Below, piece by piece: positions 5,597 through 11,777 of a DNA stretch of 12,508 bases. The notes under the pieces were generated by a model. It worked only from the letters and a program-made list of their open reading frames with translations. It searched no databases and was not told the DNA's origin. Where the stretch lies: contig SHLN01000051.1 in NCBI GenBank assembly GCA_004283105.1, forward strand, positions 1 through 12,508, given 5' to 3'. The position numbers and the translations under genes were made by a program. Source of the DNA: Acidimicrobiia bacterium. GTDB lineage: Bacteria > Actinomycetota > Acidimicrobiia > Spongiisociales > SHLN01. Each line of letters begins with the position of its first letter. Position 1 is the first letter of the stretch.

Positions 5597-6504
5597 CACT
5601 CCTCCTTCTTGACGGCGTGGCCGCCGAACTTACCGCGCATGGCCGAGAGCACCCGGTGGCTGAACTCGACCTCGTCGCGAGAACCGATCCGACCCATGAG
5701 GGCCAGTGTGATGACGGGGGCGGCGACATCGAGGTCGATGGCCTCAGCGACCGTCCAGCGCCCCTCGCCCGAGTCGGGGACGTATGGGGCAATGCCATCC
5801 ATAGCTGGATTCTCTTCGAGCGCCTCGACTGTCAGGTCGAGCAGCCAGGACCGCACGACGCTGCCGTGCTGCCACACCCGTCCGATCTGGGCAAGGTCGA
5901 GCCCGAACTCCTCCTTGTCGTGGAGGATGGCAAACCCCTCTGCGTACGACTGCATGATCCCGTACTCGATCCCGTTGTGGATCATCTTGACGAAGTGACC
6001 CGACCCGACCGGGCCCATGTGCCCCCACCCGGTGGTGGGCGATGGGGCCAGGGTTTCGAAGATCGGACGGAGGCGCTCGACCGCCGCCGCATCGCCGCCC
6101 ACCATCATGCTGTACCCCTCCGTGAGGCCCCAGATTCCGCCCGAGGTGCCGACGTCGAGCAGATGGACACCCTCCCCGGCCAGGGCGGCGGCCATGCGCA
6201 TCGTGTCCTTGTAGTTGGAGTTCCCGCCGTCGAGGACGGTGCACCCCGGTTCGAGCAACCCGGCAAGGGCCTGCAGGGTTGAGATGGTCGGATCGCCGGC
6301 CGGGACCATCACCCATATGTGCCTGGGCGACTCGAGCTGCGCGACGAGATCTTCGAGCGAGCCGGCACCGCCGGCCCCGATGCCGACCACCCGCTCGACG
6401 GCTGCGGGGTTGCGGTCGTATCCGATGACCTCATGACCGCCCGTGACGAGGCGCTCGGTCATATTGGCGCCCATCTTTCCCAATCCGACCATTCCAAGCT
6501 GCAT
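5596..6504 (-). CDS. gnd: 6-phosphogluconate dehydrogenase, decarboxylating, short form
   Basis: This enzyme converts 6-phosphogluconate to ribulose-5-phosphate and CO2. It has 302 aa, the short class, lacking the long C-terminal helical domain of the 470-aa enteric enzyme. The Rossmann motif is GLGKMG (7-12), DGGNSNYKDT is at 92-101, and the catalytic segment GHFVKMIHNGIEYG (169-182) contains K173 and E180, spaced as in well-studied homologues. DSGEGRWT is at 244-251. At the end of beta strand 2 the sequence is YDRN with D30, where NADP enzymes have NRS/T; the acidic residue favours NAD. The ATG is preceded by GAGGAG (6511-6516), six bases upstream. It lies 70 bp after pgi. Its last codons (KKEE) also supply the ribosome-binding site of zwf, and its stop overlaps the zwf start. 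Confidence 0.96.
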   Translation of the reverse strand: MQLGMVGLGKMGANMTERLVTGGHEVIGYDRNPAAVERVVGIGAGGAGSLEDLVAQLESPRHIWVMVPAGDPTISTLQALAGLLEPGCTVLDGGNSNYKDTMRMAAALAGEGVHLLDVGTSGGIWGLTEGYSMMVGGDAAAVERLRPIFETLAPSPTTGWGHMGPVGSGHFVKMIHNGIEYGIMQSYAEGFAILHDKEEFGLDLAQIGRVWQHGSVVRSWLLDLTVEALEENPAMDGIAPYVPDSGEGRWTVAEAIDLDVAAPVITLALMGRIGSRDEVEFSHRVLSAMRGKFGGHAVKKEE

Positions 6505-6533
6505 TGGCTACTCCTCTGTGTCGATTCCGAGCC

Positions 6534-6555
6534 CGGCCGGCTCACGGCCCGGCCG
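6534..6555 (-). other. GC-rich stem-loop between pgi and gnd
   Basis: CGGCCGG (6534-6540) and CCGGCCG (6549-6555) form a perfect 7-bp stem with an 8-nt loop in the only sizeable gap inside the operon (70 bp). There is no T-run on the minus strand. It may attenuate transcription, stabilise one half of the mRNA, or be neutral GC-rich sequence. Confidence 0.3.
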
Positions 6556-6574
6556 TAAGAAGCCGTCCCTGACC

Positions 6575-8188
6575 TCAGGCAAGCGAGCTGACCGTGTCCA
6601 GCAACGTTTCGAGGCCGGCGGGCCAGTCGGCTCCAAGCTGTACCCGCATGACCGTCTGCCCGCGATCCTCGAGCGCCCGGTAGTCGCCTTCGGCCTGGCC
6701 GGCCACGAGGCGGCCGAAGGTGAAATCGGTTTCCGGCACGGCCACGTCCGGCGACGGCTCGTCGACGAGCTGCAGGAAGAGGGCGGCGGCCGGGCCGCCC
6801 TTGTGGAGCTGGCCGGTCGAATGGAGGAAGCGTGGACCGAAGCCGACGGTAGTGGCGGCACCGGTGAGGTGGCGCAGATGATGGCGCAGCCCCTGCAGCA
6901 ACTCAACGGCTCCGGCCGTCATCGGGACATACCCGGAGATACCGATGTACGCCCGCTCGGGCAGGGCGGCCAGCCAGCCGGCCAGCCGGGTGGCGTCGGC
7001 CGGATCGGCCGCCTCAATCGGTGCTCCGCCGCCCAGCTCGCCTGCCATGGCCTGGCGGGCGAGTTCCTTGGCAACCTGGACGTCGGGCTGGTTGAACGGG
7101 TGGATCCCCAGCACGGCCCCGGCGGCGGCCGTCGCCACTTCGGCTGCGAACATGGCTGCGCCCAGCTCCTCGGGCGATTGGAGGGCAACGCTGAGGACCG
7201 GATGTCCGGCGTTGGCAAGCGCGTCGAGCCCCGGCGCGGGTTCCCCCGCCAGTTGGTAGGAGAGGAACAGGCGATCGTCGCCGTAGCCGTCCGGCTCGGC
7301 CAGATCCTCGCCCGCCACCGGCACGATTCCGGTGCCGTCCTTGCCGGTGCTCTCGGCGATGAGTTGCTCGAGCCAGTTGGGAAAGGCGGCCAGGCCGGGA
7401 GACGTGACCACGGTGAGCTTGTCCCGACCGGCCAGGGCGGCTTCTCCCCATACCGCTCCCAGCTGGAGGCCGGGATTGTCGTGAGCACTCCCCCGGCAGG
7501 CTGCGGCCGTGACGGCCGCCGCGGACAGGATGGCGGCGACGTCTGCCCCGATCAGGGCAGCGGGGACGAGCCCGAAGTAGGTGAGCGCCGAGTAGCGGCC
7601 GCCGACGCCGGGCGGTGTGCTGAACACTCGCCGGAATCCCCGCTCGGCCGCCAGGTCTTCGAGGGCGCTGCCGGGATCGGTGAGGGCCACGAAGTGCTCG
7701 CCCTGGGGCAGGCCGTCCTGTACGAGCCGGTTCCAGAAGTATCGGAAGAAGCTGAGGGTTTCCAGCGTGGTGCCGGACTTCGATGCGACGATGAACAGCG
7801 TGTCGGCCAGCTCGATTCTGGCATCCACTGCCTGCACGGCACCGGGGTGCGTGCTGTCGAGCACGATGAGCTCCGGGTGGCCGGCCGCATTACCGAAGGT
7901 GGACTGGAAGACCTCCGGAGCCAGGCTCGAGCCGCCCATGCCCAGGAGGACGACGAAGCGAATCCCTTCGTTGGCGATCTCGCCAGCGAAACCCTCCAGG
8001 TCGGACACGGCGGCAGCCATCTCCTCGGGAAGGCTCAGCCAACCGAGCCGGTCGGTCAGCTCGGGGAGGTCGGTCTCGGCCCACACGGTGGGGTCCTTGG
8101 CCCAGATCCGGCGAGCCATGCCCTCCGATTCCCATCCCGCGAGGCGGGCCTCCACCGCCTCGGCGAGGGGACCGAGGCTTATCGTCAT
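6575..8188 (-). CDS. pgi: Glucose-6-phosphate isomerase
   Basis: This 537-aa cytoplasmic enzyme interconverts glucose-6-phosphate and fructose-6-phosphate. It shows the sugar-phosphate-binding GMGGSSLAPE (83-92) and SKSGTTLETL (136-145), GGRYSAL with R198, the ESTGK segment with the catalytic base E279, IHPFNQP with H363, and STGQLHKGG with K463. All expected catalytic positions are present. Sequence style resembles the Pgi half of bifunctional transaldolase/Pgi fusion proteins. I start at ATG 8188, one base after the tal stop (TGA-G-ATG). The frame is open for 23 more codons but only by overlapping tal in another frame, and those codons look non-homologous (Arg/Ser/Pro rich). No strong Shine-Dalgarno precedes it, so translation probably depends on reinitiation after tal. 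It is followed by a 70-bp gap and gnd. Confidence 0.97.
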   Translation of the reverse strand: MTISLGPLAEAVEARLAGWESEGMARRIWAKDPTVWAETDLPELTDRLGWLSLPEEMAAAVSDLEGFAGEIANEGIRFVVLLGMGGSSLAPEVFQSTFGNAAGHPELIVLDSTHPGAVQAVDARIELADTLFIVASKSGTTLETLSFFRYFWNRLVQDGLPQGEHFVALTDPGSALEDLAAERGFRRVFSTPPGVGGRYSALTYFGLVPAALIGADVAAILSAAAVTAAACRGSAHDNPGLQLGAVWGEAALAGRDKLTVVTSPGLAAFPNWLEQLIAESTGKDGTGIVPVAGEDLAEPDGYGDDRLFLSYQLAGEPAPGLDALANAGHPVLSVALQSPEELGAAMFAAEVATAAAGAVLGIHPFNQPDVQVAKELARQAMAGELGGGAPIEAADPADATRLAGWLAALPERAYIGISGYVPMTAGAVELLQGLRHHLRHLTGAATTVGFGPRFLHSTGQLHKGGPAAALFLQLVDEPSPDVAVPETDFTFGRLVAGQAEGDYRALEDRGQTVMRVQLGADWPAGLETLLDTVSSLA

Positions 8189-8189
8189 C

Positions 8190-9290
8190 TCAACCGGCAC
8201 GGACGAGCCCCGCTTTCTCTTCGAGGGTGGCCATGAGCGATTGGAAGGCGTTCGCAAAGGCTGCCACCCCCTCTTCCTGCAGGGTGGCGGTCACCGCGTC
8301 GAAGTCGACTCCGCAGGCGGCGAGCGCATCGATGACCTCGTCCGCCTCGTCCCAGCCGGCCAGGAGGGTGGCACCGGGCACGGTTCCGTGATCACGGAAG
8401 GCGTCGATGGTGGCCGGCGGAGCGGTGTTGACGGTGTTCGGGCCGATGAGCTCCTCCACGTACAGCACGTCGGAGTAGGCGGGGTTCTTGGTTCCCGTCG
8501 AAGCCCACAGCAGCCGCTGGGGCCGAGCCCCGCGGGCGGCCAGGTGACCGAACGCCTCCTCTCCGAACAGCTCCTCATAGAGCCGGTAGGCCTGTTTCGA
8601 GTTGGCGATGCCGGCCTTGCCGCGCAATGCCAGCGCCGCTTCGGTTCCGGCCTCGTCGAGCAGGCTGTCGGTGAGCGTGTCGACCCGGCTGACGAAGAAC
8701 GATGCCACCGAGGCGATCCGCGACGGATCGGCCGCCGCTTCCAACCCGCGTAGGTAGGCCCGCGCGATCGACTCGTAGTGCTCGAGCGAGAAGATGAGCG
8801 TGACGTTGACGTTGATGCCCTCACCGATGAGCGTCTCGATGGCGGGAACTCCTTCGGCGGTGGCCGGCACTTTGACGAGGAGATTGGGACGATCGACCGC
8901 CTTCCAGAGCCGCCTGGCTTCGGCGACGGTGGCCTCGGTCTCCGACGCAAGCAAGGGTGATACCTCGAGGCTCACGAATCCGTCTGCGCCGTCCGAATCG
9001 TCGTAGACGGGTCGGAGGATGTCGGCCGCCGCCCGGACGTCCTCGATCGCAAACGACTCGTAGAGGTCGTTGACCGAGCTGTCGGGGTTGTGTTCGAGAG
9101 CCGAGCGGATGTCGTCGTCATACTCCGAGCTGTCGGCAATGGCCTTCTGGAAGATGGATGGATTCGAGGTGACGCCCCGGATTCCTTCCGCCACGAGATC
9201 GGCCAGACCGCCGTCCTCGAGCAGGTCGCGCCGGATGAAATCGAACCACAGCGATGTGCCGGCCGCATGGATCTCGTTGAACTTGCTCAT
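8190..9290 (-). CDS. tal: Transaldolase, mycobacterial type
   Basis: This 366-aa TIM-barrel enzyme transfers a dihydroxyacetone unit between sugar phosphates in the non-oxidative pentose phosphate pathway. Length and sequence fit the longer mycobacterial-type (TIGR00876-like) family. It shows GVTSNPSIF (39-47), LLVKVPAT (137-144) with the Schiff-base lysine K140, NVTLIFSLEHY (162-172), SFFVSRVDT (197-205), WASTGTKNPAYSD (262-274) and PNTVNTAP (284-291). ATG 9290 is chosen because family alignment begins there; AGGGA (9300-9304) lies nine bases upstream and overlaps the stop codon of the preceding glucoamylase gene, which implies coupling. The frame is open for 68 codons further upstream, but only across glucoamylase coding sequence. 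It is followed after one base by pgi. Confidence 0.97.
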   Translation of the reverse strand: MSKFNEIHAAGTSLWFDFIRRDLLEDGGLADLVAEGIRGVTSNPSIFQKAIADSSEYDDDIRSALEHNPDSSVNDLYESFAIEDVRAAADILRPVYDDSDGADGFVSLEVSPLLASETEATVAEARRLWKAVDRPNLLVKVPATAEGVPAIETLIGEGINVNVTLIFSLEHYESIARAYLRGLEAAADPSRIASVASFFVSRVDTLTDSLLDEAGTEAALALRGKAGIANSKQAYRLYEELFGEEAFGHLAARGARPQRLLWASTGTKNPAYSDVLYVEELIGPNTVNTAPPATIDAFRDHGTVPGATLLAGWDEADEVIDALAACGVDFDAVTATLQEEGVAAFANAFQSLMATLEEKAGLVRAG

Positions 9291-9303
9291 ACTCACTCTT
9301 CCC

Positions 9304-11697
9304 TCATTGACGGATCTCCACCCGATAGTCGGTCGTGTCCCACTCGTCGGTATCTTCCCAGCGGAATGTGAAACGCACGTCATTGCCCGGGACATTCCCG
9401 GGCGCAATGTCGTGATACCAGATCTGCACGGCAGTCCCGATCCCGCCCGCCTCGTGCACGGTCGCCCATTCGTCACCGCTCCAGCGGATGGCAAAGGGAC
9501 GCGGTGCGATGATCCGCAGCGTCATCGACCGGCTCACCGTCTCCACCCGGCGGTTCAGCTTCCAGATCTCGATCGCCTCGCACTCGGTGTGAGGCAGATA
9601 CCGGGCGGCTACCTCAGGGACCAGGTCGAAGACCACTCCGTCGGCTCTCGAGCGAAGCAGCTTGATGTATTCGGCGTGCGCCCACATCAACGGCATGGCG
9701 GCGCCGGTCGGCTTGCCGAATTCGAGATGACGCTCGGGAACATCGGCGCTGTCCCACACCTGTTCGGGCAGGAGCCCGGTCCCGTGGGCGACCTTCTCGA
9801 GTGTTTCGATGTAGGGAGTTGCGTCGCGTCCGGCCGCCAGCTCGTAGTGGCCCCGCTCGCCGGTCAGGAGCGGCCAGGCCCGACCCACCCCGAACCCGTG
9901 GTACGGGCTGCCGTCGGCCTGTTCCCCGTATCCGTCGTGGTTGTACCGCCGCCAGATCGGACCGGCGGCCGTGTCGACTCTCAGCAACCGATCGACGACG
10001 GCGAGCGAGTCTTCGATGAGGGGATCGTTCGCCCGCCGGATGCCGTACCGGACCAGTTCGAGGAACCCGGCATCCACGATCTCCTTGGCCGGGAACGTGA
10101 AGCGCTCCCCCGGCGGACGATTGGCAAGGATCAGCTGGCCCGAGTTGGGATCCTCATCGGGAATGGGGTTGTCCGGATCGTCGGGATTGATCCGGATGTA
10201 GTGGCGAGGGATGTCGGGGTGCAGCGTCCCCTCGGTCGTCACGGTCCACTTCTCGATGTGGCATTCGAGGAAGTCGGCGTAGGCATGGAGGAACGCGGCG
10301 GTTGCCTCCTCCCCGCGTTCACGCATGAAGAGCGCCGCACACGTCAGGGCGGTGATGTTCGAGGCGAGGGTGGAGGGCGAGTAGCCGGCCGCTTCCTCCC
10401 ATCGCTCCTGGGGAGTGGCCGGACCGTTCCGAATCAGGTACCCGGCCGCCCGCTTCACGAGATCGAACGGGTCGAACCCCGCCAGACCGCCCATCCGGTG
10501 GAGCTTCCAGGCCAGGATGACGGGAAACGCCACCTCGTCGAGCTGGATGCCGTGCCAGTACGGCTCCCCCGAGATCCAGAAGTTCTGATAGAAGCCGCCG
10601 TCGGGGAGCTGGGAAGCTGCCAGATAGATGAGGGCCCGCAGCGGCGTGACGGTGTCTCCGGCGGCGAGCAGGCCGGTGGCACTGTTGACCATGTCGCGAC
10701 TCCACACGAGGTGATAGCCGCCCATCTCGTGATCACCCTTGGCGTCACCCCACGGAATGGACAGCGAGGCGATGATGGCCCCCGGGTACAGCTTGTCCTC
10801 GTGGGCGAGCAACAGGGCCCGGCTGCGACGGTAGAGGTCGCCGCCATCACTTGCGCTCGTCTCGAGGGGCGCCAGCGACTGACAGACGCTGTGCCAATCG
10901 TCGACAAACCGATCACGGAAGTGATCGAACGGCAGGCCGAGCGCCTGCAGGAGGGCGGTGACACTTCCGTGCCGGTGGTTGGCGAACGACATCGCAACGG
11001 TGAACTCATTCCCATCCGATAGGTCGAGCTCCCCCGTCAGGGCGATGTTGCCCTCGGCACAGTCGTACTCGTATGTCATCTCGAAGTGCTCGGACAGGTC
11101 CTGCCAGCCATCGGTCTCTCCGACGTGTCCGACCGAGCCCTTCAGGAACGGGATCGAAGCGCCCACCGCCATCCAGGTCTGCCCTTTGTTGGCCATGAGC
11201 ACCGTCGAGTCGCCGACTTCGGCGATCTCCCCGTGGTTGCCGTAGCCACCTATCTCCAGGTGCGGGGCTACCAGCAGAAAGAGGCGCAGGCCCGGTTCGG
11301 CCTCGAACTTGACCCGCATGACGACCGAGGAGAGATCGGGGTCGGAGATGATCTCCTTCTCGATCCGGTAGCGCCCGTTCCGATCGGCCTGCACCACCCG
11401 GTAGCCGAGTGAGTCCGGATCGATCGGCTCGACCTCGAAGTCCATGTCGCGGCGTTCGTCGTGGAAAAAGGTCGCACCGTCACCGACGAGGAACTGGAGA
11501 TCGCGCACCTGGGGCCGGTCGAGCGTCGGCCAGTACACCTCCGTGAGGACACCGCGGGCGATGGTGAACCACACGTGCGACGCGCTGGAATGAGAGGTGC
11601 CGACGGCATCCTTGGCCGCCCGGGTCCAGCGCGGCTCGATGCCGGGGCCTCCCGGGGCCGGTCGCTGGCAGTTTTCATGGATGTGATGACGGCGCAC
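9304..11697 (-). CDS. GH15 glucoamylase/glucodextranase-like glucosidase, probably cytoplasmic
   Basis: This 797-aa enzyme is expected to release glucose from alpha-glucans at non-reducing ends. The N-terminal beta-sandwich domain (about 12-280) has the family hallmark GGPGIEPRWTRAAKDAVGTS (16-35). The (alpha/alpha)6 catalytic domain (about 290-690) contains VWSRDM (331-336), RWEEAAGYSPST with E434/E435 as general acid, and LLPEQVWD with E645 as general base. Residues 700-797 form a C-terminal beta domain. There is no signal peptide: the N terminus is MRRHHIHENCQRPA, so the likely substrate is internal glycogen or maltodextrin. GH15 trehalases differ in length and N terminus. The start is GTG 11697, with no Shine-Dalgarno but a TAGTCT box six bases upstream, suggesting a leaderless mRNA. 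It heads the tal-pgi-gnd-zwf operon and is separated from tal by 13 bp. Confidence 0.94.
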   Translation of the reverse strand: MRRHHIHENCQRPAPGGPGIEPRWTRAAKDAVGTSHSSASHVWFTIARGVLTEVYWPTLDRPQVRDLQFLVGDGATFFHDERRDMDFEVEPIDPDSLGYRVVQADRNGRYRIEKEIISDPDLSSVVMRVKFEAEPGLRLFLLVAPHLEIGGYGNHGEIAEVGDSTVLMANKGQTWMAVGASIPFLKGSVGHVGETDGWQDLSEHFEMTYEYDCAEGNIALTGELDLSDGNEFTVAMSFANHRHGSVTALLQALGLPFDHFRDRFVDDWHSVCQSLAPLETSASDGGDLYRRSRALLLAHEDKLYPGAIIASLSIPWGDAKGDHEMGGYHLVWSRDMVNSATGLLAAGDTVTPLRALIYLAASQLPDGGFYQNFWISGEPYWHGIQLDEVAFPVILAWKLHRMGGLAGFDPFDLVKRAAGYLIRNGPATPQERWEEAAGYSPSTLASNITALTCAALFMRERGEEATAAFLHAYADFLECHIEKWTVTTEGTLHPDIPRHYIRINPDDPDNPIPDEDPNSGQLILANRPPGERFTFPAKEIVDAGFLELVRYGIRRANDPLIEDSLAVVDRLLRVDTAAGPIWRRYNHDGYGEQADGSPYHGFGVGRAWPLLTGERGHYELAAGRDATPYIETLEKVAHGTGLLPEQVWDSADVPERHLEFGKPTGAAMPLMWAHAEYIKLLRSRADGVVFDLVPEVAARYLPHTECEAIEIWKLNRRVETVSRSMTLRIIAPRPFAIRWSGDEWATVHEAGGIGTAVQIWYHDIAPGNVPGNDVRFTFRWEDTDEWDTTDYRVEIRQ

Positions 11698-11703
11698 GTC
11701 GCC

Positions 11704-11709
11704 AGACTA
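11704..11709 (-). promoter_or_regulatory. Candidate -10 element for the glucoamylase-tal-pgi-gnd-zwf operon
   Basis: TAGTCT on the minus strand is followed by exactly six bases and the GTG start at 11697, the same geometry as the lipoprotein gene. No Shine-Dalgarno sequence is visible. The sequence immediately upstream, where a -35 would lie, is occupied by a 14-bp tandem repeat and has no TTGACA-like hexamer. Confidence 0.45.
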
Positions 11710-11710
11710 C

Positions 11711-11752
11711 GAGCCATGGGCGGTGAGCCATGGGCTATGAGCCATGAGCAAG
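11711..11752. repeat. Three tandem copies of a 14-bp repeat
   Basis: GAGCCATGGGCGGT (11711-11724), GAGCCATGGGCTAT (11725-11738) and GAGCCATGAGCAAG (11739-11752) are consecutive 14-bp units sharing GAGCCATGrGC. They fill about half of the 80-bp gap between the ABC transporter stop and the glucoamylase start. They abut the glucoamylase -10 candidate with one base between. No gene is seen in the gap. Confidence 0.8.
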
Positions 11753-11777
11753 ACGGAACCTTGCGGCGAGCAGCGAG

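Noticed and set aside
6443..8236. 597-codon plus-strand open frame opposite pgi
   Set aside because: Antisense shadow; no recognisable domain, Gly/Arg-rich composition, and pgi on the other strand has all its active-site residues.
8189..8257. 23-codon N-terminal extension of Pgi overlapping tal
   Set aside because: Arg/Ser/Pro-rich frame shadow of tal; ATG 8188 directly after the tal stop is more economical.
9291..9494. 68-codon N-terminal extension of transaldolase
   Set aside because: It lies inside glucoamylase coding sequence and does not resemble transaldolase; ATG 9290 fits the family start.
9070..11022. 650-codon open frame on the plus strand across the glucoamylase and tal genes
   Set aside because: It is antisense to genes with complete catalytic motifs, low in complexity, and explained by G/C-rich third positions.
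11268..11717. Minus-strand frame starting at ATG 11717 over the glucoamylase 5' end
   Set aside because: Out of frame with the GH15 protein and without domain similarity; its start lies in the 14-bp repeat.
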